From: Lanius collurio
Lineage: Eukaryota; Chordata; Aves; Passeriformes; Laniidae
Length of the DNA stretch: 64,000 nt
Reading direction: 5' to 3'
NCBI GenBank assembly: GCA_020086605.1
Contig: JACBWW010000039.1
Location: 3,353,434 to 3,417,433 of the forward strand
Part shown: positions 43,001 to 55,000 of the stretch, in pieces
Numbering within the stretch: the stretch's first letter is position 1
Layout: each line of letters begins with the position of its first letter
The notes under the pieces: model-generated
What the model was told of the DNA's origin: nothing
Seen by the model: the letters and a program-made list of their open reading frames with translations, nothing else
Database searches by the model: none
Made by a program: the position numbers and the translations under genes

Positions 43001-46000
43001 AAGGCAAGTTGGGCTTCCCCTAGGCTGGGGGATCCTGCTGCTTCTGGCAGAGCAGCTCCGCTTTGCTGCCTAAGCAGACACGACATCCAGAGCTTCCCCT
43101 GTCCTATGATAAGCACACTACAGTCAGGGAAGGGAGATGGAGTCAAGAGTCTGGAGATGGAGGATGAGTTCTCTCATGTGAAGGTCCTTGTCCTGGTTTC
43201 CCCTCCTTGGCACACCCTAGTCAGGGTTTTCCACCTCATGAAATCCCAGGGAGGGCAGCAAAGCCCTGAACCTGCAGTGCAGGTATGTGTTGAAGCTTGA
43301 TGCACTGAAGCAAGTCCCACCACAAGCTTCAGGCACTTTAACTACGTTCCCTGGATCACCCAGAAGATTGTGGCCTACAAAAGACCAAGCAGAATGAGAC
43401 TGCAGATGTCCGAGGACCAAGCGGTGTCTTGTCACTGTCACCATGAGCACCTTCCATCCTGGGGGATCCCAAAGCACTTTGCAATCTTCCATAAGGAATT
43501 GGCTCAAGTTAATGATAGGAAATGGGGCAACAGGCAGCGAAAATCTCCTCTCCAGCTGGAACTCCATGGATGCAGAATGGGGTTATCTGGGACACAGGGT
43601 TGGCAACTCCCCAAAGCTGCAGTGAACTTTGGGTAAGTGGTAGGACTCCAATCTAACATCGCAAGACACAGTGCCTCCAGCAGCTCAGTGCTCCCTCAAG
43701 ACCGTTCTAGGTTCAGCTCTGGCTGAAGGAGAGCCCACCTACAGCATCACCAGCACCACTTCCTGCAGCACCCTTCTTTGTCCTTGAATGTTTCCCATCC
43801 AAGCACTGACCTGGCCCAATCCAGATTAGTTTATGAGATCTGAGAAGGTCACAGCTCGGAGGTGGTGTGGGGCTGCAGGTGGATTGTCATGCCAAACCAC
43901 GCTGTCCCCTAACCCTGTAAATCGAGCTCTCCGCTGGCAACTTGAGGATGTTAAATCCCTGAGTATCCTCGCTAAGAGTGTGAGCTACAGGCAGCACGCT
44001 GGCACCGGCTCCTCCCGTCTGGGCCCTGTGTGTCATAGAACCATAGATGTTAGAGATGGAGAAGCCCATTAGGTCCCACTCCGTCCTTTCCCCCCCAAGG
44101 GCCAGTGCAGGATTGTTCCCTAGCGTCTCCTCCAGTCCCGGGCAGGCAGCTTCCACCCCCTGCTGTTGAGTCTTCCCTGTGTCTCTCAGACTGAGCTATG
44201 CAGGTCCCCTCCCTCCCTCCTACTCACTGTTCAGCAGGCTCTCGGGCCCCTTCTGCGTGTCCAGGTTGGGCTGGTTCTGTTGATTGTAAAATCGCAGCAG
44301 ACACTGCTGGTTGCAGAAGTGTTTGATTTGCCCCCGCCAGTGGATGGTTTCCAGCAGCTTCCCCTGACGCTTGCAGGCATGGCACCGAGCTGCCTAAAGC
44401 CCGCATCAGCAGGAGAGAAACAACGAGTAACTAACCACACCCCCTCCGAGTGCAACACAACTCTCCAGTGAAAGGTGCACATCGCAAGGTGCTGTGAGCT
44501 TCCCCACAGCAGTGCCCTGCCAGTGCCAGCCAGGGACTCCAGCGGTGCGAACTTCTCACAGCAGCACTGGCCGCGGATCCAGCACTGTGAGCTTCCTCAG
44601 TGCAGTGCTCTGTCTGGCAGGATCAGCTGGGGACTCCAGCTACGTGAGCTTCCCCGTAGCAGTGTCCCGTCATTGGTCATTGCCAGGCAGGACTCCAGCA
44701 GTGCCAGGTTCTCCGCAGCAGTGCCAGCCAGACTCCAGCAGTGCGAACTTCCTCAGTGCAATGCCCACTTATCTGGGTGCTGTGCCCACCACAGCACTTA
44801 GCACAAGCTGCCAGTGCCAATACTGACCTTGAAGTACCAGAGCAAGTATTTGCTTTTGCAGTCTTCACTACAGAAGTCCCAGGTGCTGCCCTCCAGCTGC
44901 TCGGTGACCGCCCGCTGGCAGGTCTGAGAACAGTAGGTGCAGGTGATGCAGCACAGGCCCAGGTTCTTGGTGAAATCCTGTTTGTAAAGAAGCACACACC
45001 CTGCGGAGAAACAATAGGAGTGAAACCTTCCCAGGATGAACTGGGGGCCTCCCTGACCCAAACATGACCAGAATCCAGGTCTGCGGAGACAACGGAGCAC
45101 ACGCAACACACTGTAGGGAACAATCCAGCACTGGCCCCTGGGGCTGGGATAAGATGGGACCTCATGGGGACTTGCCATCTCTCACCTCCATGCTTCTAGG
45201 AAGAGTCTGACTCCAACCTCCTGTGTGCAGGAACCCAGCAGGCAGGGCAAGGCCAGGTCAGGCCAGCCCAGACGCAAGAGCGTAGAAGTGCATGATGACA
45301 GGAGGAGCGGAGCTGCCACCTGCTGTCTCCCCAGCCCCCAGAGAGAGAAAAGCTGTGAGAAGGCCCTCCCCAAGGACACAATGAATGGTAAAGATCTTGC
45401 CCTAGGGCCTGGCTGGACAGCAAGCCATCCCCACAACAGTCCTCCCTTCACTGCATGGCAAGGCTCTTGCCCCAGGGCCTGGCTAAGACAATCTCCCCTC
45501 TGTTCCTCTCCATGCTCTCTTCTCCTCCCCCAGCATGGGCTGGCATGGGGGCTCTGCCTCTCCCATGCCTTCCCCAAGTACCTTCGCTGCAGAAGTTCTT
45601 CTCCACTCCAGAGAAACGAATCTTCTCATGCAGCAGCTTCTCCTGTTTGCAGTGTTCACACTGAGACACCACCCCACGCAGCCGCTTGAAGTCCTCACAG
45701 CAGTCCTTGCAGCAGAACTGATACACTTTGTCCTGCCAAACAGACCGCAGCCAGGTTAGCCAGGCTGGCAGGAAGTTCCCACACTTCTCAGGGAAGCAGA
45801 AAAAAGACAACAGGGCTGAGTCAAGTCCCCAGCCCTCTTGGCACGGGATTTGGCAGGAGTGGTCTCCTCCTGCCCTTCTGACATGCTGCTGAACCATCAG
45901 GAGAACAGCACTCAGCACAGTCTCCAGGCACATCTCTGCAGCTAAGGCACTCAGAGGACTGGCACAGGAGCTCTGCTTAGAGCAGGGAGAGGAAATACCC

Positions 46001-49000
46001 CAGAGGTCCTCAGCAGTGTTGGCCTTCACCTCAACATCCCCTCAGGAAAAGTTCTCACCTGCCAGTCTAAGATCTCCGGCTTCCCGCTGAAAAGATTGTG
46101 ACAGTAATGGCAGTTGAGGTGGATCCCACCTTCCGGGCTGGTGCGCTGCAGGAGACAGAGACAGCTCATGGGGGGAGAGAAGTTGGAGGGCAGCAGGCAC
46201 CTGCCTCACACCGCCACCACTGCCACCTCCTCCATGGCCTGCAGCCTGCCTGGCCCCCTCGGACCTGCTGCCACTGTGGGGGCTCAGTCAGTCCATCACA
46301 TCACATCTCAAGATACTGGAGAGCTGATTCTTGAGAGCAGTTTCATTTTGCTTCCAGTGTGCTGAGTCCAGCTCTTCTCAGGAAGGCAAGCTTTCAAGCT
46401 GCCACGCCACTGCATTTGAAAACTTAAGAGATGGGGGCTCTGCTATATCTTCTAAGGATTTCTCTAAAAGTTCTTGAAGCACAGTTGCCTGGTTTCTATT
46501 TTCAAGATAACGCAACTTCAGAATTCGAGCAGCCTCTCATCCCATTTTCTGCTAGATTAACCTGCTAGATTAGGCAGCATTTGGTGTGCTGTCCACAACG
46601 CATTTAGCATTTGGTGTCTTATTCACAAGGATTTATTAATAGTCATTCCTGGTTTTCTTTCTGATAACTTCAGATATGACACTCTGCAGGTGCCTCAGTA
46701 CAAGCATTTTTCAATTTTAATTTTTGGGGTTTTTGTCAGAATATTTCCAGTTTTTCTTCATCATTGAAAATGAAGTGGACATTAGAGAACATCCTTCCTA
46801 TCTGTGCATCATTCTAGGTAGCTCTTTTCCTCCCTGGCCCTCAAACATTAAGTCTATGTTCGCTTGCTTGGACTTGCAATAAATTATTCCTTCCTCATAT
46901 GGCTGTAAACTCAGATGCTCATACTGAATAGTTTATCTGCTGTAATTCCATGGCCTTTTTAAAATCCTTACTTCTCCGGGATTTGCATCCCCACACTACT
47001 TGAGTAAGGCTGATACAGGATCTTGCACTGAAATTGTGTTTAAGCAAACATTAAGAGGAACCAGCCTTGTCAATCAATCCAATTGCTTTGCTTTATGTGA
47101 CTGCCCTGAACACAGCATGGGCTAACAATTCTCCAGTTTTTGTTTCATCTGCTAGATTTCATCATGCGTACTTTGACTTTATTGCCAAACGATCAATGAA
47201 GATGTTGAAGTCCTTGGGCCTAACATTGATTCCCACTGCTGTCAAGCCATCTTGAAACATTCTCTTCAGTGTTTTTTCTCTGACAAGTGTGGTCTGAGAT
47301 CTGCCAGCAAGACAGTTCCTAAGCCAGGTGATGCATGGGTTTACTCATATGTTTACAATGCTGACTTTATATGGCAATAATTCAAGTTAGATGATTTAAT
47401 GAAGTCCCTGTTGGGAAAAGGGGAAACATTGCAACCATTTCTAAAATGAGTAGAAAGGAGGGCCCTGGAAACCACTGAAGTCTGCTGTGCCTAGGAAGAT
47501 CATGGAACAGATCCTTCCAGAAGCTGTGCTGAGGCACATAGAGGACAGGAGGTGCAACATGGCCAGCACAGCTGCACCAAGGGCAAGTCCTGCCTGACAA
47601 ACCTAGTTGTCTTCCTCAATGGAGTGACCACATCAGTGGAGAAGCAAAGAGCTATGGGTGTCATCTCTCTGGACTTCTGTAAAGTCTTTGGCACAGATCC
47701 TCACAACATTCTTCTCTCTAAACTGGAGAAACAGTCCAGCTGATGGCTGGACTGTTTGGTGAATGAGGAATTTGGTTGGATGGTTGCACCCAGAAGGTAG
47801 TGGCGAAAGAGTCAATGTCCAGATGGAGATCAGTGACAAGTGGTGACCCTCAGGGGTCTGAACTGGGACCAGGACTGTTTAACATCTTCATCAAGGACAC
47901 AGGGAATCAAGAGCACCCTCAACAAGTTTTCAGAGGACACCAAGCTGAGCTGTGCAGTTGAAATGCTTGAGGGACAGAGTGACATCCAGAGGGACCTGGA
48001 CAAGCTTGAGCAGTGGCCCATGGGAATCCCACAAGGTTCAACAAGGCCAAGCACAAGGTGCTGCACCTGGGGCAGAGCAACCCCAGTACCAATCCAGGAA
48101 GGGAGATGAACAGGTGGAGAGCAGCCCTGCAGAGAAGGATTTGGGGGTGCTGGTGGAGGAGAGGCTGGACATGAGCTGGCAACATGAGCTCACAGCCCAG
48201 AAAGCCAAGTGTGTCCTGGGCTACCCAAAAAGTAGCGTAACCAGCAGGTCTAGGAAGGGGATTCTGCCCCTCTGCTCCACTCTGGTGAGACCCCACCTGC
48301 AGTGCTGCCTCCAGCTCTGGGGTCTCCAGCACAGGAAGGACATGGACCTGTTGGAGCGTGTTCAGAGGAGGACCACAAAAATGACCAGAGGGTTGGAAGA
48401 GTTCTCCTTTCAAGAGAGGCTGAGAGTTGGGATTATTCAGTTTGGAGAAGGCTCTGGGAAGACCTTATTGTGGCCTTTCAATACTTAAAGGGGGCATAAA
48501 AGCAAGATGGGTGGGGACACACATTTTAGCAGAGTGTGCTGCAACAGCACAAGGGGTAACAGTTTTCATTTAAAACAGAGCACATTTAGATTAGCTATAA
48601 AGAAGTCTTTTTCAATGAGGATAGTGAAACACCAGCTCAGGTTGCCCAGAGAGGTGGTAGGTGCCCTAACCCTGGAAATATTCAAGGTCAGATTGGACAG
48701 GGCTCTGAGCAACTTGATCTAGTTGAAGATGTCCCTGTCACTGGTTGGACCAGATGACATCTAAAGGTCTCTTTCAACCCAAACTGCTCTGTGATTCTAG
48801 TCTTAAGAAGTCTACAACTCTAAAAGCTCTATAGCTACACTACCCACACTATTTGTGACCTCAGTGAAGGATTACATCAAGGATTCATAAAAAACCCCAA
48901 CCAACCAAACAAAAAGAAACCCACCAAAAAACCCCAACCAACCAAATGCCTCCCACCCCCTCACCCCTGAAAAAAACCCCAAATAAACCAAATCCCAAAA

Positions 49001-52000
49001 CAAAATGCTGCAACTGCCAGTAACTAACTCTTACCTCTAGATTCTCTATGTTTTCTCAGTTGCCCATGACAGGTCCTGGCCTAAGTTTCTCATGTCTTCC
49101 TGGCTGTTACTTTGTTCTTTGACAAATGTACAAAACTAATACTCTTGAAGTTGCCTATGAATATCACAGACATCTCACATACACTGAAACTTAACATCAG
49201 AGGATTAAAAATCACCGGTCAAGCCTTTGAGGATTATTAATCAAGAGGCATCCAGGCCTGTTAATTGTAAATTTTTAGATGACACATCCTGGAAGACTTA
49301 TGTTTCTCGGTGACACCTGGCAGAGAGGGCAGCTCTGCCCCTTTCCACCCAGCTATCAGGTGTGCATTGTGCTTTGCTGGCTTACTTGTGCTTTTTCTCG
49401 TGCTCTCATAAGGACACTCTATCTCAAACCACTCATGCAGCACAGCTCTGCAATGCCCTCCTGCTGGCCATAAGTTGATAGACAGGAGTGAATAATAGCC
49501 CACCTTATCCCAATGGAGGATGGGGGAGATAGGACCAAGACTGAGATTTGAGCAATTACAGTCACTGCAACTCCTGTGCTCCAGAAGAGACTTTCTTAGG
49601 AACCCTCCCTGAGGAGCTCTAGGAAGGTGGAGCTTCTGCTAAGTGTGAAAGGAGGCATGAGCTCCATGGCCCAGCCCATCATAAAGAATATTTCAGTACC
49701 TGGAATTTGGTCCAACAGCTGGGGCTGCAGAACTGGTAGACAACCCGGTCTGTCTTGTTGTAATAGCAGGGTTCAGATAAACTCTTTCTGCAGAAGCTGC
49801 AGGGTCTAGGGGGACCTGATGAAACAGATAGGAATTGGTGAGGGCAGCAGCACAGGATGTGGGACTGGATTCTGAGGATGGCATGCAAGCCACTCACTCA
49901 TCCTCAGTCTGTCAAGCTATTATCAAAAAGCAAAGGACAAGAACACCAGCAAACTAAGAGCACCAGATTCTGCTAGGACAGAAATGTTAAACAGATGGAG
50001 AGCAGAGTGGTTCAAGGAAGTGGCCCTGGCTCTATAGGAATTTGGACAAAATGAACTGCAATACTTGTCCCATTCCTGGACAGCCCAGTACTCCATGTAA
50101 TGGAAAGGGCAATGCCAGCACAGTCCAGCACTACAACTGCTCCCTGCATTCTCAAAAGCAGCAATGTACACTGCCCTCTGCAGATGCAAGGGTTCCTCCC
50201 TCTGCACTTCCCCTTGTCTCACTAGACTCTTCCTCAGGCTTTTACCTTCTTTTCAGCCCCATCCACAAGCAATAAACAATACCAAGAAAGGAATTAAGAG
50301 TGGAGAGGTGACAATTCCCTCTACACAGGTGCTCTTACCAACTAAGCCTGACTGCTTCACTTTGTGGGAGGTAGTACAGCAAATGGAGCAGAACAGACCC
50401 ATCTTGCCACTGCGATCCACGTTGGGCATCATGTCAAAGTTCTTGCACAGTGTCTTGCACCACATGCAGGGGTAGACCCGAGTGTTCTTCTGCAAACACA
50501 GAGCACAACAGAGATTTCAGGAGGCCATCATAGCTGGAAAAATCCAACTATCACATCCCACCCCACAGCTGTATCCACCACAGGACTGCTCTCCTGCAGT
50601 GACCACCTTGTGCCAGGGACAGGCTCATAGTCTGCAGATTTAGTTGGTCGTAGCAAAAAAAGTTGCCTTTGGCACTTTAACTTCTCATCTCAAGGCTAGC
50701 CTGGCAGGAATACAGAGTTTGGCAATCCCTTCCAAGACAGTTAAGTGAAGACTGCTCAGGTGACAGAGGAACATATCCAGCTCCGCTTTGGGGAGACATC
50801 CAAAAGCCAGTCCATGCTAAGTGCATATACTGGTGTCACTCTACCATCACCTCACTGACTTTCTAACCTATGCTTGGGTCCATGGTGGGCCCCATGCAGA
50901 TTAAATCAATTCTGTTTGCCTGCTTCAAAGTTTCCCCACAGCAATCTTTTAACTGCTTTGTCAGTAATAAAGACAAAGGGGATTCAAGTCACCTGCTATT
51001 TAATAAAATGCCCTGTGCCACACCAAACAAAGTTGCTGCACACCCACAGAGACACTCCCCAGCCACCCCAGGCAGCAGCCTCCACACACCTTCTTGTAAC
51101 TGTTGAGACACGTGGAGTTGCAAAAGCGTTTTTGCTGGCCTTCATGGAAGAGGTACTCCAGGGGCAAGCCCTTGTTGTAGATATACAGTCCACAGTTGTC
51201 ACAGCAGTTTGTTTTCAGCCCCTTGGTGGCCCGGAACTTGGTGAAGCAAGCGTCACTGCAGATGCGGTGAACCATGTTCCCATTGCTGACCTCGTGCTGG
51301 ATCTGCAGAGACATCACTGCTGTCATTCCCCAAACCACCATGGGCCTCCTCCCAATGAAGCTGTATCACTACAAGCACAGCCCTTAGCATAACAGGCCCT
51401 AAAACTCTGGGAAGTGCCATACTGGAAGCTGGTGTGGACTCAGGGTGGCCTCCCTTGCCAAAAGTCGGCAGAGTAACTGGGAGAGCAGAGCAGCAGGAAG
51501 ACACTCAGGGCAAGGAGAAGTTTCAGAATGAGCCCAAGACAGCTCAGGAGATGAGGCCTCAAACCACAGGAAAACCTGGCAAATGCCCTGGTCTTGACCA
51601 AGACTACGGGCTGCAGGTCCTAAGCACTTCATCCAGGACATGGGAAGAACAAGGGATTTGTTTACCTCGCCAGGTTTGTGGCAAACACTGCAGCGGCTGG
51701 TGTCCGAGGGATCTGCAGACTGAGGTGCTGGTCTGTGCTGCTGGGCCTCATAGAGGGAAAGGCAGACAGAGGTGCAGAACTCATGGAAAGAGCCACCTGA
51801 ACCAATCTGGGCAACCACAGAGTCCTTGGTGTTCCAGATCTCCCTGGGGATCAGGAGGGGGATGTGTTAGTGCAGGGACATGAGTCCTGCCGCAGAAAGA
51901 CAGGATGGCTCACTGCAATGCACAGGACTTTCTGGTGTCCCAAAAAGTTGGCAAAAACTGTCTCACAGCAGCTTCTGTCCTGGCCCAGAGGACTGGTGTC

Positions 52001-55000
52001 TGAAGACAGAGCATGCAGGAGGTTGTTCTGAGGGGTGGCTGGAATATGGGGCACTAAGTCTCGAGACAGGCAGGGAATAGCACGAATGTGAAGGGAGTGT
52101 AGGGAGCATGGCATAGGCAGTGTATGAAAGAAGACACAGGGCAGCAGCTGGCAGTGGGCAGGAAAGATGTGGGTGAACAAGGGCCATAGGAAGGGGACTG
52201 GCAGGGAGTGCTGTGGAGCAGGTGAGTGGGGTCACAAGCATGGGAGCACCGAGTAAAGGGGGATGAACACACTTTTTGCAGAAGGTGCATATCTTCTTGC
52301 CGGGTGGTTTTTTTGAGAAGGTGGTGAGACAGGAGCTGGAGCAGAAGAGCTGAGGAAGCCCTTTTCGCTGGTAGGCAGTCTGGCCCTTCTGCAGTGGGGT
52401 CCGGCAGTTGGCACACGTCATCTTGGTGAAGGTGGAGCGGGCGGCTCGCTGGGCCATCTGAGTGCGCAGCGACATCCGAGTGGAGCGCCGGGTACGGAAA
52501 GGAACGAAGTCCTCGTCGTTGGGATCATCCACCATTGCATCAGAGTCCTCATCAGAGACCGGAACTGCAAAGCGGCAGAGGAAGATCAAAAACCACTCAT
52601 TAGGAAGTGAGAAACTCTGCCATGAGCCACACGCTGGGATTTTCTGAGTCACCTTTCTAGAGTCCCTCTATGTACTTTGTTCCTGTCTGAGTGGAATGAT
52701 AAAGGAATTTCTTAAAAGAAATTCTGTTGTAACTGGAGATGAATCAAGAGGTCTTTAAACAAACCAGGCTTAAATACAATTCCTCTCTAGGAAGTCATGA
52801 TATGCCAAGGTTGAGCAGAAGGCCAGAATGTGAACTTCTATCCCGTAAGAACTGTTAGACCCAAAGGGAACAAGCTGATCACCACATTCTAGCACAGGCA
52901 GGCAATAAAGGAGCAACACACAAATAAATAGAGAACGGTAGGGTGACATTCAATATCTCAAAAGAACAGAGACTTTGTGTACTTCTCCAGGAAAATCCCC
53001 AAGATGCAACCTTCCTTCAGACAGCCTGCTGTCATAGAGAGAAAGGAAGAAAGCCCCTGAGTGAAGAGATGGAAGATGGATTTCCTGGGAACACCCTCGA
53101 GTCTCATCCTGTTACTTAGTGCTGGTGCCCACACACCACTGTAAAAATACTATAACACTCCCTGCTTTGACCTAAGCTCCCTGAGAAAGCAAGGAAAGTA
53201 CCCCAGGATCTGTGGACTCAAAGGACTTGTCCTGTGTAGAAGAGAAGTCTGCACAGAGATTCCAGAGCTCCCACTGTACTCACACCATGAACCACCTGCC
53301 CACAATGGAGCTGGACCGTTCTCTCTGGCTGAAAACAGGCATTGGTCAACCCCAGTTACTCACTGCTCTCAGAGGAGTTCACAGTTTCAGGCCTGGCAGT
53401 TTCTGATCTTCTGGGTCGTTCGCTTCTTTTCTGCTCCTAGAAGACATCCAGAAAATAGTTAGGCTAACTATCAGCTAGGACAACCATGGATAAATATCTC
53501 AGATTATGGTGAAGTTCCAACTTCTGGGATTTGGCTTCCCAATACCTAGGCTGAAAAAGGATAAAACTCCATAAATACCTGATCAGAGTTGGCAAGACAG
53601 AGGAGAGGGGGAAGTAGGCATATGAGAATGACATTTCAGCTGGGGATAGCAGGGACACACTGAAGCCACATTACAGCATAGTGGCAGTGCACAAGGATCA
53701 TTCTGTCACAGGAGTCATGCAAACTCCTTTCCAGAGGGGTGACAAGACAGCCAGTGATCCTCACAGAGTCTGACAACAGTCAGCCATGCTCTATGCTCCT
53801 GTACCATACATACTTGACTGCATTCTCCTCACCTTCTCAGCTGGCAGCTCGCTTCCCTTCCCAGACAGGCTTTCTCCTGGAACAGAAGCACAGAAGAAGC
53901 TTGCATCCAACATCTTGCTTTTCATCAAGAGAAGAGCACAGGTGTTCTCCAAACGCAGTCACCCTTTGGGTCAGTCAGCACATAAAGCCTCAGCCTGCTC
54001 TGACTATCAAGTACAGCTCTGGTGGTGGAGGGCTCCTAAACCCACCACCTGTAGTTGCAGATCCAAACACACAGCTTGGGAGGAGCCTGTAAAGGGGAGA
54101 CCTCCCTGCATGGGGGAGGCAGGTTGGGTGGGCAGTTACCTCCAATGGCTTCTGACCAAGACTGAGCACCTCCTGGGGATGGCCAGCTTGGGCTATTGGA
54201 AACACCTGCTGGTGACTTTCAGTTCCAACAAAGACTCCAGTGGTGAAGAGTGTGAGCTAAGCTCATGTGCAGCCACAGCTTTATTGGGGAAGATCCTTGC
54301 TCCCACAAGCACCAAAAATCAGTTAAAGCCATGAAAGCCAGAGCTGGAGCTTGTGCACACCAGAGCATTATCCCCTTTACACAAGAGGCTTTGCCCAAAT
54401 CTAGACCTTTAGAAGATTTGGCTATTTCCACAGCAGGGGATGAGCTGGAGTGCAAAGCAGACTCCAGCTTCAACAGTGTGTAGCTCCTGAGCAAAAGGAA
54501 GCCAAGTTCTGCTGAGCCAACAACTTACCTGTTGGTGGTAAGGCTTCCTGTGCTTTTAATACACTGTTTTCTTTAAGTGAGTTCTTCCTGTTAGCATCCC
54601 CTTCCTCTGCCCGGTTTTCCTCCACAGGCTCGGGGGGCAAAGCTGCAGTTCTGTTGTCTGGGCTCAGTTCCACCTCTGCCTCCCCTGCCCCTTCCCTCTG
54701 CACAGGTGAGCTCTTCCGTGGTGCCTTCAACTTCATCTTTTTTGTTTGCTTGAGACTGAGTTGGGGTGGGGGCACTGTGGGACTCGAGGACTGTGCTGTG
54801 GTTTCTTCTGTGGCTGGGGCTCTGCTGAGGTTCCCAGAGTCAGGAATAGGTTGTTGGGGTGATTTAGGGGCATTGGCACCAGACAGCGCAGGAATAGCAG
54901 CAGCACCATCTTCCTTTATATCCCCAGAACAATTTTTTGGTGCATCTTCCTCTTCTTTCCCTGTTTCTGGACCAAGGGCTTCTCTAGACAGAGCAGAGGA

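Noticed and set aside
44390..44393. Alternative acceptor for ZMYM3 exon 12 four bases further in
   Set aside because: It would break the reading frame with exon 11 and lose the conserved AARCHAC junction.
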